This document shows, piece after piece, positions 1-10,285 of a stretch of 64,000 nucleotides of DNA. Below the pieces are notes generated by a model, which made no database searches, was not told the origin of the DNA, and was given only the letters and a program-made list of their open reading frames with translations. Positions within the stretch are counted from its first letter, which is position 1. Each line of letters opens with the position of its first letter. This DNA is from Trichoplax sp. H2 (taxonomy: Eukaryota; Placozoa; Uniplacotomia; Trichoplacea). The stretch lies in NCBI GenBank assembly GCA_003344405.1, contig NOWV01000111.1, positions 186,001-250,000 of the forward strand, in the 5' to 3' direction. The translations under genes were made by a program, and so were the position numbers.

Positions 1-30
1 TTCGATGCTAGTGTGCATAGACAGTTATTC

Positions 31-264
31 CAAGTTGCCAGATGAAATGCTTCCATAATATCAACATCATTAAGTCATAATACAACTAGGCTACTAGGAG
101 CACGTTCGGATTACTAGGTTGCTATGATACTCCGTTGGATTGCAAGTCTGTGATAGATTAACTTTTATGTATCGATCTGTTGAAGGTCCAAAGTTGTTCA
201 AAGTTGGGAGATGAACATCTTCCAAAACATCCACATCCATCAACCATGACGCAACTAGGCTATT
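31..264. repeat. Two diverged direct repeats
   Basis: About 31-98 and 199-264 are two diverged copies of one ~67-bp unit. Both run from an 'aagttg...agatgaa' start, through 'cttcca' and 'aacatc' or 'acatcc', to 'caactaggct' near the end. No gene is visible around them. Short ORFs between 348 and 693 have no recognisable protein character and overlap on opposite strands. Confidence 0.5.
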
Positions 265-1279
265 AGCCTATTTTAATTAAGGTTGATCAATTCCTAAGCT
301 AGTCCAATTGGATTGGAATTGTGTGAAAAAATTTTTGACCTCGTCTGTTAGCATTGTAGCACACAAGGACATCGTCGTGGATCAGTACTACAAACCAATG
401 TTTGGAAAATATCAACATAACCATTTGAAGGATAGGATAAATCCTGTAAGTTGCTAAAATACTCGTTTTGAATTGAATATTTTACACTGTGTATAGACTT
501 TGTGCAGATCGATTGTAGGCAGACGGCTTCTTCCTGCTTCAAAGGCAGAAATGATCGAAAGAGACTGTACTACTGTATACTGGCGTCCCTTGCAAGAGGA
601 CAATCAATATCACTTTTACAAGACGATCCTCATCATTTACCTAGCATAATCTATTCGGTCTTTAAATCCTGCTCGTTGGACCAACGACTGTAATATTCTA
701 ATGTTGTTTTTAATATCGCCTGTTTTTACTATTGCTGACTTCATTGGGGGCATAAAATCATTCTATTACCAAATTGAATTTCCTATACTGTATCTGTGTG
801 AAGTGAGAAAGCGCTGCAATGGACTGATGAGTGAATGGGAAGTTTTGCTTTAGCTTGTTGGACACCACTCCTTCCTTGTAATTGCAGTTGTGTCTTTCAA
901 TCGATGAATGAGTTCTGCGACGTAATTGCAACTAATTCTCACCAATTCAATCTGGATTCAACAGCAGTCCTTGATTTTCTATTTAAAATAACTACCACAT
1001 GAAAGTTTCACCAATGTCTTTAACTTGGAGCTGACGAATTTTGCTGCAATCTCCTTGTTGTAATTTCTTCTTTGAAATAGGAATGAAATGAACTCCGACA
1101 GCAGGAAAAGTACGATGCCTTGAACACCACCTAATCCTAAGACATCCAGTATGTACGACCACGTCTATCGATGAATCGTCTCTTCAGACCTCATTTGGCG
1201 CCAGACTTTTTGAAATACAGTACACGCTTTACAGTGTACAATGTATAGTACTGTGATGACGCAGAATAGTACTGTGCAA
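265..1279. other. No gene seen
   Basis: Ordinary AT-rich sequence with no coding signal I can support. At 1203-1280 there is a loose run of TACAGTA/GTACTGT words, the same word family that forms dense clusters elsewhere in the window. Confidence 0.5.
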
Positions 1280-1893
1280 TACATCGACTGATACCCAAAA
1301 TTTGTCCAATTTGCTCATAATATTGTGTTAAACTTTTAGGATAATTTCAATTAAAAAGATGTTATTTTCGTATCAGATACCTTAGTAAAAGCATAAATTA
1401 TAAAGTATAAATAAAATTGATTACTAATGTACATCGACTGATACCAAATTTGGTATTAATATTGTGTTTTAAGATAGTTTTAATCAAAAAAATGTTATTT
1501 TCGTATCAGATACTTTAGTACAACTTTAAAAGTATAAAGTATAAAGTATAAATAAAATTGATTGCTATTGTACATCGACTGATACCAAATTTTGTCTAAT
1601 TTGGTTATAATTGTATTTTCATATAATTTCAATCGTCGGCAATTCTTTATGAGCCACCTTATACTACAATGCTATTTTCGTATCAGATACTTTAGTAAAG
1701 GTATAAAGTATAAATAAAATAGATTGCTATTGTATATCGACTGATACCAAATTTGTCTATTTGGTCCTAAAATTGTGTTTCATATAATTTCAATCGCGGG
1801 AATCCTTTATGAGCCACCTTATACTACAATGTTATTTTCGTATCAAATATTTTAGTAAAAGTATAAAATATAAATTTAAAATTTATTGCTATC
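1280..1893. repeat. Four-copy tandem repeat (141-162 bp units)
   Basis: Copies begin near 1280, 1430, 1571 and 1733. Each starts with 'atcgactgatacc', contains 'ttattttcgtatca' in the middle, and closes with a 'agtataaataaaatt'-type AT-rich tail (more diverged in copy 4). Units 3 and 4 share an extra segment ('tttatgagccaccttatac') that units 1 and 2 lack, so two subtypes exist. No protein frame is conserved across units, so this is a non-coding minisatellite-like array. Confidence 0.85.
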
Positions 1894-2537
1894 TATACAA
1901 CCATTTCTATACTTACAGTTAACTTAAAGATTAGTAAATGTGTCCGTAAAGTCGATTTATCATAATAAACGTTCTAAAATACTCAAAAATTTTGAAAAAT
2001 AAATTTTGTCTTTACATTTAATATTTTATTACGGATATGACATAAAATGTACAGAAATTCTATCCATACATTTAGAATAACCTGTTGATATGCCAGATAT
2101 CGTTATAAACTACAGTGTATTCACACGTTAGTATTAGTTACATTTTTCCTAGTTAAAGTATCTAAAACGAAATTAAAGACGCAGTACAGTACTGTACAAT
2201 GTGATCCGTTTTCTTCGATATGTTTGAATAGTAAAAACTATAAATAAAACGGTCAAATAGCCAATCGTTTATAAACCTTCCTATACACATAGGTTTCTTA
2301 TTGTAGAAAGTCACCCACTACATATTAAAAACCATGCAATTGCGATCCATTTTGTACAAATTGATGCAAAATTTGCAATATCGAATGTAGAGGATCACTT
2401 TATGCAGTGTACTGTACAGTACTGTAGGCCATCCAGGAAGGATTGCTGCAATACCTTGTTCAAATGGGTCTATGGGTCTCATACAGGTCTCTGGTTCACA
2501 GTGCATTAGATTTACTATATCTTATAGATTGTTGCTG

Positions 2538-2638
2538 GGCTAAAGTCAAGCCGTTTTCAACTCGATTTTTCTCATGAACATCATCGCATTATTTCGCTTT
2601 GCACACACCTTAAATCTAGTTTAAACGGCTTGACTTAA
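2538..2638. repeat. Short inverted-repeat element, possible MITE
   Basis: The left arm near 2538-2562 contains 'aagtcaagccgttt'. Its reverse complement 'aaacggcttgactt' lies near 2620-2633, and similarity extends to about 24 bp per arm with some mismatches. The loop is roughly 50-60 bp. I see no convincing target-site duplication, so the mobile-element reading is tentative. An outer imperfect pair ('caataccttgtt' near 2448 and 'aacaaggtattg' near 2690) could extend the fold. Confidence 0.5.
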
Positions 2639-4337
2639 GTAGGATAATAATGTACTGTACAAAATTTAGTGAATCTAAAAAGCACTGGAAACAAGGTATT
2701 GTAGTAATTGTAATCTTTCCTATTTCGGAGTAAGACATTTTTCATAGACCTTTACTGAGTACTGTCTTACGTCTTTAAACTAAGAACTTCTTAAAGGAGA
2801 CAACCCTACGCTTTGGAGTCTTACTCGCTTAGTAATTCCATAACTCCCTACTTCAAATCTTCATTTTACAATTTACGTTACTGTGCTCTAATAGAAAGTA
2901 GGACGAACTTCCTTTACAGTTTGTTTAACGTCGTTTGTCAATTAAAATTTTTTTGCGCACTCGCCTGACCAAGGATACTGTAGTGGATACTTCCTCACCT
3001 AAATAATACATTTGCCAATAAGCAATATTAGATCTACGGCAGGAAATTATAGCCTTATTCAATCTATAATCTTCTTACTGTACTGTATACTGTAATTATA
3101 GCTATGACCTATCTACAATTGCTACGGTAGAAAGTACAAACAAACGTAGTCTATGGCCTGTAGTGTGCAATAGCCATATTGGCATAACCATAAACAAGTA
3201 AGTTCAGTTGGAATATCCATCGGACTTTACTTTAATGGGTACGTTGAGTCAAATAGAAAGCCGCCACAGGCGCTTTTGTAAATATTACAGTACATAAGAT
3301 AATTTAAATAGTAAGCACAATTTTTTTTACAGACTTTCAGTGGAAAAGCGAGGTAATAGTAACATGATGATAGATTTACAATATTGTAAAGTTGAAATTT
3401 ATAATCATCGGCAAGCCAAGTTTACAATAGTGAGCCTATATCGTGATATCGCGTACAGGAAGTATTTTAATTTTAGTTCATACAATACATTTGTCCATTA
3501 TATCAGTACAGTTAACAAACAGCATTGATCAAGATTATCACCCTTGCAATTAAGCCATAGATTCATAAATATGGTATAATACAATATCAAATAAATAATA
3601 GTATCATTGCAAAGGCAGAATTTCTAACAATTAATTAAGATATAGGATAAAGTAAATTATAAGAGGCCATGACAAGATAAAATAGCATTATGTCGATAAA
3701 GATCTGTTAAAGGTCTTCTTGCAATACTATACATATCTTCACTTAAATAATTGTTTCTTAATTCAGGAATTCAGCAAACAATATCAAACGGCTTTAATCC
3801 TATAATAGGATTACTGTAATAAATGCAACTAGTAGGAGCATGCTAAATAACTATCTTCATGATGTTGATGTAAATCATTAGTGAAGGTGTAGATGAATGA
3901 ATAGAAAACAGAGATAACAACAGCATTTGTCAATTTTCATATTTAGCAATAAGACAGATACTAAAATGAGTATAACTGGAACATCGGTATCACTTCTTAC
4001 TCTCTTAAATCTATATTATTAACTTATTCCAATACTTAATACAATAGGTATAAATCAATTATTATACCAAAACATTAGTATATGTATAAGACATTAGCAC
4101 CAATTGTCAAAAATGTAACAGAATTATCGCAGATCAATATTACTACCAACTAATGACGCTAGAACTGAATATCATTTATGATGTCCAAACAAGAGAATAG
4201 GCATATGAAATTGTGCATTTCGGTATATTACATAGGTAGAACTATACAATTATTCCTTAAAGTCCATTTCAAGGCAGCATTTAACGCAAATCATGAACAC
4301 CAAAATAGTTGGATTCATACCATATTAGTTAACATCA
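2639..4337. other. No gene seen
   Basis: AT-rich sequence with only short ORFs on both strands. Part of 3690-3860 loosely resembles the repeat at the window start ('gatctgtt-aaggtc', 'caactag'). The ORF crossing 4338-4423 on the plus strand is antisense to the end of the NB-ARC-TPR gene. Confidence 0.4.
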
Positions 4338-7300
4338 CTAAAATGTTAAAGCTTTGGCAATTTTCTTGCCTAAATATTGGCCAGTTCCAATGCACTGTGA
4401 ACAAACTTCAAGCGCTGCCTTGAAACATTCAGACGCCTTTAATCGATCACCAGACTGTTTGTATAACCGGCCTAAATCGTAATAGTTTCTAGCAATGGTA
4501 ACATGATATAATCCAAAGAGTCTCTTTCTAGTTTTTGCTGACTTTTGATAATATTGGATAGCATCATCGTACTTATTTTGAGCTTTAAAAAATAAAGCCA
4601 AGTTATCATATACAATTGTTGTATCGAGACTACATTGACCACGGATTTTCAATATAATTTCTAACGACTTTTCTAGATATTGACGAGCTTGCTGAAAATT
4701 GAGTTGGCAAATACTAACGTAGCCAAGATTAGTATTACCCATAGATGCTTCTAGGCTGTCTTCACCAACTAAACGAATTTTGATATCCAGCGATTTATTC
4801 AAATGATCAATTGCGTCATCAAATTTTCGCTGACAACAAAATATCATTCCAAGGCCACTATAGCTAGCGGCAGTCTTTAAGCTGTTTTCACCACAATTCG
4901 TTTTATAAATATTTAATGCCGCTTGATAATGATTTACAGCTTGATTGTATTTACCTTGCATACCATTAATATTTCCAAGACAACCGCAAATCTCAGCATA
5001 TTCCTCAGTTTGCCGTTGATTTAATTTATTAGTAATGGCTTTTGCTCGTTTAAAATAGGACGTGGCAATTTTATGCTTACCCAACGCGCAGTAAGTATTA
5101 CCAATGTAACAGTAACTTTTAACAACGGCAAGACTTCCTTCTTTACATGTTACAATTTGATTCTGTAATGCATTCCAGTGATTGTCTAGCGCTTCATCAT
5201 ATCGACCTTGGCATCTTAATATCATGCCAATATTATTATAACAATCAGCCACCAATTGACTTCGTAAACCAAATAATTTTATACTAATATCTAAAGCATC
5301 ATCGTAATGCTTTAATGCATTTTCGTATTTACCATATTGTTTTAAAATAGCGGCAATGCTATTATGAGTGATAGCAGTCCATAAGCTAACTTTTTTCAAT
5401 CGTAACTGAAATATTTTTAATGCTTTCTTATGTATTTTTAATGCACTATAGTAATCGTACATTTCACTATAAAGACAACCCAAGTTATGGCAACACACAG
5501 CATAATCGATTGTATCTTCTCCTGAATGCTTCATAACTATTTGCGTGGCCAGATCACAATAGTTAGCTGCCTCAGAAAATTGTTTAGCAGCAAAGTGGAC
5601 CAACGATAGACGATTATAAACAGCTGCGAGGTCAACATAGTGCTCATCATCTAACTGCTTCAATATACCCAAAGATGTTTTTAAGTAATCTTCAGCGTCG
5701 TTATATTTACCAAGTGCATAAGATGCTAATCCAATATAGCCTTTATATGAAGCAATATCTAGACTATGTCCACCATAATAAGAAACGTACACATCTAAGG
5801 ACTTCTTAAAGAAAGAGTTGGCTTTATTGAAGCTACCATTTAAGAAGTAAATTTTACCCAATTTACAATACAATGATGCGGTAATATTCGCTTGATGCTT
5901 GCTATCGCGTACGAATAATAAAGCTGTTTCAATATGACTAGCAATGATTTTCCAACGTTTCCAACATAATGCATCAAAGTAGTCAAGATCCATTTGTTGA
6001 TTGAAAAATTTTAAGACACTATTATCGAGAACATCCTTGGATCGAAACAAATGTTGAAGTGTTTGCTTGATAACATTAGGCATGGTATAATCACCATTGA
6101 TTTCCATCAAAATAGCATAATTGAGTAATATTTGAATTGGCTTATGTAATAACTCGGGAGAATCGGATTTATAATTGACATAGTCTTCTAACAGACTTGC
6201 GCTTAACAATTCTGATGAGCTATACATCATAAATTGCAATATAGGATTGATTAAAAACTGATGATCGGTGATCTTAGTCAGCATCATATTACATAAAGTT
6301 GCTATGTAAGGATTAAATTGATCATGTATCTGCGCATTATCTTGAGTAGCATTATTAGTATGACTGTTATGATTGTGTTGTTGATGATTACTATACAAGA
6401 TATCGACTGTAATTTTGCAAGATTCTCTTTCATATATTTCAATAAACTCTTTTAACGATAGTTGATTGACTGTCAGATAAGCTATAGTCATACGGATTGC
6501 AAGGGGTAAGTCTGTAGTTAAATCAGCAATTTTATTGGCTGAAATAGAATCGTTTTGGCCGGATAATTGTGTGATACATTGGAGCGACATATCCCTATCA
6601 AATGAAGGTATAATCATCGCGTTTGGCCAACGCACATTAGGAGTAGTAATAATGATGTTACCCTGGCCTTTAGTCGGTAGATATGGATTAAGGAGAACAT
6701 GATCAGAGGCATTATCATAAATTAGCAAATATTTAAAGTGGACATTTAATATGTCAAATGTAGCCAAGATAATTTTTTTCATAACCTGTAAATTAGTATG
6801 ATACTGATCTCGATTAATGTTAATGATTGTATCAATTAAGATATTATCGTATGTGCTAGAAGCTTGTTGATATATTTCTAGTAATCGTTGCAATCGCATC
6901 ATTTCTCGTGTGTGGGTATAGCCATGACATAGAGCACATTCATATAGATCATAGGCTAACTTGAGGATGCCATTTTGAACAGCAATCTCAGTTTCAGCAT
7001 TGAACCAATAAATAAGTTGGTATTGCTTTTGATATTGCCTAGCATAATTTAAGGCAATACAGGATTTACCACAGCCACTGATACCTTTCAAAGCTACTAG
7101 ATTGATTTTGTCTAATTTCCATATATTGGAAGAAAAACGATCGGTTATATCTTGTAATAACGAATGGCGATTTATTAAATCATTGGGTTGATTGGATGGT
7201 AGAGCGATGATAGTAGCTATTGGAAAAGTGATGGTGTGCAACAAAGGTAATTGATCAGTTACGCTGCATGATGATTTGATGGTAGGATGATCGATAGTAT

Positions 7301-8285
7301 TAAAATCTGATAAGTTATGATGTAAAAATGTTTGCATATCCAGATTACCTTGATGGAAATAATCAGAGATCCGGGTGGAATAGAATTGTTGATGATGACA
7401 TAATACATGTTTGATACTATCTTTAATTCGTTCAGACATGTTCTCAACAGTTATAATAGAGCGGCATTCTTCTAGCCATTTTTGCAATATAATATCGAAA
7501 CATCTTGAATGAGTAGCTTTTTGAATATAGGCTAAAAAGATGTCACGAAAGCCTAAATAATCTTGGCAACAATATGCTTGAATGGATTCATAACCAAAGT
7601 AAGCAATTTCTCTCATTGGATTAGTACAATGATTGGAGCGTATCAATGTTGCAAGCATATCTAAAGCAATATAGCAATTTTTAAATTGGGTATTACCAGG
7701 ATGAGATAAAATTTTCAAGTATTCAATGAGAAAGAATGAATCATTGTTTAATAAGAGTAAATCTTGATATTTATGATAGCTACGGCATAAATGGATAATA
7801 AAATCATTATGAACGTATGATTGGTCCGTAAGTAAATCCTTCATTAAGATCAATTCCATCATGATGCAGTAATAAGGTATGACTGGAGAAAGATGGCGTA
7901 TTGATTTACAAATGTGTCGATTACAATTAGCAATAGCTTGTTGTAATAGTAGGACGATATCATGGCATTGGTACCAATCTAATTGATTATGATGTAAGAG
8001 ATTATCGAGTATAATGAGACGACTACGATGTAATGTTGGATAGACCCACCAATGGGATAATGCGATGCCATTCTTGATTGATGTTACCAACATGTTGAGT
8101 AAAGTTTTGATGATACTAAGTGGACGATCGACATACACTAAACGTAGATCCCATAGTTGATGTAATAATTGAGTATGTTGTTGATGAAATTGTTGAAATG
8201 AGGATGATGGATTTTGATGGTAGAATTGGACATGATGATTGATTTGTTGCAAAATTTGAGCAACATTTTCATCCTGATTGGCCAT
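4338..8285 (-). CDS. NB-ARC-like NTPase with C-terminal kinesin-light-chain-type TPRs
   Basis: A single 1315-aa open frame with ATG at 8285. Residues 1-350 are a helical, His/Gln-rich region I do not recognise. The NTPase follows: Walker A GISGCGKS (401-408), Walker B YLLIYDNA (519-526), a sensor strand IIITTPN (about 544-550) and DLPLAI (about 592-597) in the position of the NB-ARC GLPLA motif. A His/Asn-rich linker (about 633-650) leads on. From about 805 to the C-terminus there are about twelve 42-residue TPRs of kinesin-light-chain type. This architecture belongs to STAND/NLR-like signalling ATPases, in which TPRs sense or scaffold and the NTPase oligomerises; ligand and output are unknown. 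The usual TTR of the sensor strand reads TTP here. The gene has no introns, unlike most neighbours. The family call is secure; an immune role is only inferred. Confidence 0.9.
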   Translation of the reverse strand: MANQDENVAQILQQINHHVQFYHQNPSSSFQQFHQQHTQLLHQLWDLRLVYVDRPLSIIKTLLNMLVTSIKNGIALSHWWVYPTLHRSRLIILDNLLHHNQLDWYQCHDIVLLLQQAIANCNRHICKSIRHLSPVIPYYCIMMELILMKDLLTDQSYVHNDFIIHLCRSYHKYQDLLLLNNDSFFLIEYLKILSHPGNTQFKNCYIALDMLATLIRSNHCTNPMREIAYFGYESIQAYCCQDYLGFRDIFLAYIQKATHSRCFDIILQKWLEECRSIITVENMSERIKDSIKHVLCHHQQFYSTRISDYFHQGNLDMQTFLHHNLSDFNTIDHPTIKSSCSVTDQLPLLHTITFPIATIIALPSNQPNDLINRHSLLQDITDRFSSNIWKLDKINLVALKGISGCGKSCIALNYARQYQKQYQLIYWFNAETEIAVQNGILKLAYDLYECALCHGYTHTREMMRLQRLLEIYQQASSTYDNILIDTIININRDQYHTNLQVMKKIILATFDILNVHFKYLLIYDNASDHVLLNPYLPTKGQGNIIITTPNVRWPNAMIIPSFDRDMSLQCITQLSGQNDSISANKIADLTTDLPLAIRMTIAYLTVNQLSLKEFIEIYERESCKITVDILYSNHQQHNHNSHTNNATQDNAQIHDQFNPYIATLCNMMLTKITDHQFLINPILQFMMYSSSELLSASLLEDYVNYKSDSPELLHKPIQILLNYAILMEINGDYTMPNVIKQTLQHLFRSKDVLDNSVLKFFNQQMDLDYFDALCWKRWKIIASHIETALLFVRDSKHQANITASLYCKLGKIYFLNGSFNKANSFFKKSLDVYVSYYGGHSLDIASYKGYIGLASYALGKYNDAEDYLKTSLGILKQLDDEHYVDLAAVYNRLSLVHFAAKQFSEAANYCDLATQIVMKHSGEDTIDYAVCCHNLGCLYSEMYDYYSALKIHKKALKIFQLRLKKVSLWTAITHNSIAAILKQYGKYENALKHYDDALDISIKLFGLRSQLVADCYNNIGMILRCQGRYDEALDNHWNALQNQIVTCKEGSLAVVKSYCYIGNTYCALGKHKIATSYFKRAKAITNKLNQRQTEEYAEICGCLGNINGMQGKYNQAVNHYQAALNIYKTNCGENSLKTAASYSGLGMIFCCQRKFDDAIDHLNKSLDIKIRLVGEDSLEASMGNTNLGYVSICQLNFQQARQYLEKSLEIILKIRGQCSLDTTIVYDNLALFFKAQNKYDDAIQYYQKSAKTRKRLFGLYHVTIARNYYDLGRLYKQSGDRLKASECFKAALEVCSQCIGTGQYLGKKIAKALTF

Positions 8286-9224
8286 GTTGGTCGTTGAACA
8301 TTTTTTGTTGAATGTGGTTGATTATTACTGTTGTTGTTGTTGTAATTTTTTCTAGGTCTGTTTTTCCAATCGAATTGTTGTAATAATCAAGTATTGAATA
8401 AAAAGAGTAATTTTTCCAACTTTCAATTGTCACTGCCACTTGCCGATTTGCACAATCTATTGGCAAGTTGAATAGACGATGGTCAAGGTAAAAGGTTATG
8501 TTGTCTTTCTTTCTTTCTCTTCTCTCTCTTTCTCATCCACTCACATACACACTTTGTCACTCAGTCTACTTTCCGCGACAAGATTAATTAACGCCAAGGT
8601 AAATACTTACGGTAAATACGATTCTGTTCGTCGTCGTTGACGTCGACAACAGCCAAATATTGTTGGCTTTCAACTCATGCGACAGAATGCTTCTATTCTT
8701 GATTGAACTGGAATGACTTTGCCCTCAAGCGAAACTCATGCCTATCATCACTCTTCAATCCTTCACTAACCAATACAACAACAACTTTAGATCATCAATT
8801 GGGTTATTTTGATGGGATATTTCTTACTGATCTTACCTTAACTATTCCTATCCAACGCCATAGTTTGCTCTGATGTTGACACACTGTCCGCTGGCAAGAG
8901 AAAGAAAAATCAGACTTGATTGTTTCAAAGCGCTTCTTAATTGGTGATTACCAAGTAATTTGCTGCTTGCCAGTGTATGCCTAGTACAACGCACCATTGT
9001 AACAAGCACAGTAGCAATGGCTAGCGAAAACGCCAGCCATTAATACAATGTTCAACCCTCTACTAGTCTCAATCCTATCTTGTTGTCTCTGTTTTGCGCA
9101 TCTATCTAACACGACTCTTGTTTGCCAAATGGCATCTTCTTTTGTGGTAGCAAGTTCATTCTGCGCAAGCGTAGTCCATCGTCGGTATGGTTCAATACGT
9201 CCATCTATTCTTTTCATAACAAAA
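8286..9224. other. 5' flank of the NB-ARC-TPR gene; no other gene seen
   Basis: Contains the presumed 5' untranslated and promoter region of the minus-strand TPR gene. There is a CTTT/CTCT-rich tract at about 8502-8546 and AT-rich sequence beyond. A 154-codon minus-strand frame (8981-9445) overlaps the repeat array and has no family character. Confidence 0.4.
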
Positions 9225-10285
9225 GAGTTTATTAGCGTAGCGATCACATGTCTCGGTGTGTAAAGTAGATGAGGATGTATGGACAGATGGACTGGGGGAG
9301 CCCCAGCACCCAAGTCGAGTTGAAAATGAAATATGGCGATCAAAGCATCGGATTGAGCAGCAATTGCAATGCAATGGTCAAGGCCTTGCACAACCAAAGT
9401 TCCATAGTACTTCACGATTGCTTGGTGTACTCTCGTGTAGTCCATCTTTTAGTATGCAATCTGTTTTTCTTTGTATTTTGTACCCCCTTGATGCAACCCC
9501 ACTCCAATCAAGCACGACAATGGATTGATTGCTTGCTATCATAGGTATTGTCCTACAGTAAAGAGAGACGAGACATGAAGTAGCCGGGGAAAGCTAGCCT
9601 TCTTATTTTCCAATCACTTTACTCTTTCTTGCAAGTAAACCCGATCCAATGCTAGCCAAAGTGGCCCACTCATGTACTTCTAGTAGGTTATTAGTCCACT
9701 CCAATCAAGCACGACAATGGATTGATTACTTGTTATCATAGGCATTGTCCTACAGTAAAGAGAGAGGAGACATGAAGTAGCCGGGGAGAGCTAACCTTCT
9801 TATTTTCCAATCACTTTACTCTTTCTTGCAAGTAAACTCAATCCAATACTAGCCAAAGCGGCTCACTCATGTACTTCCAGTAGGTTATTAGTGTAGCGAT
9901 CGTCTATCCTCGACTACAGTACATACACAATTCGGCGTCAAAATGAAATACCTGAGTCAAGAGAGAGGAGACATGAAGTAGCCGTGGAGAGCTAACCTTC
10001 TTATTTTCCAATCACTTTACTCTTTCTTGCAAGTAAACCCAATCCAATGCTAGCCAAAGCGGCTCACTCATGTACTTCCAGTAGGTTATTAATGTAGCGA
10101 TCGTCTATCCTCGAGTACAGTACACGCACAATTCGGCGTCAAAATGAAATACCACAAAAGCATCTTATTCAATTCAACAATTGCAATGCTTTTGTAAAGC
10201 TCCTCCATAACTAAAGTACGTAGTACTCAACGATACCTTCCTTGATGTGCTCTATCTTCAGTAAGCAACCCCACTCCAATCAAGA
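9225..10285. repeat. Composite tandem repeat array
   Basis: A ~197-bp unit beginning 'ccactccaatcaagc' occurs at 9499-9695 and 9696-9892. A truncated third copy lies at about 9961-10092, and a start fragment recurs at about 10268. Copies 2 and 3 are each followed by a ~60-bp spacer ('gtagcgatcgtctatcctcga...aaatgaaatacc') at 9893-9952 and 10094-10153. A diverged version of the spacer plus downstream sequence is recognisable at about 9237-9450 ('gtagcgatc', 'gcaattgcaatgc'). The block has therefore duplicated at two scales. No conserved reading frame is seen. Confidence 0.8.

Noticed and set aside
4178-4423. 81-codon plus-strand ORF
   Set aside because: Antisense to the C-terminal coding end of the NB-ARC-TPR gene.
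8981-9445. 154-codon minus-strand ORF
   Set aside because: Runs into the tandem array, has no motif or splice context, and overlaps several ORFs on the other strand.
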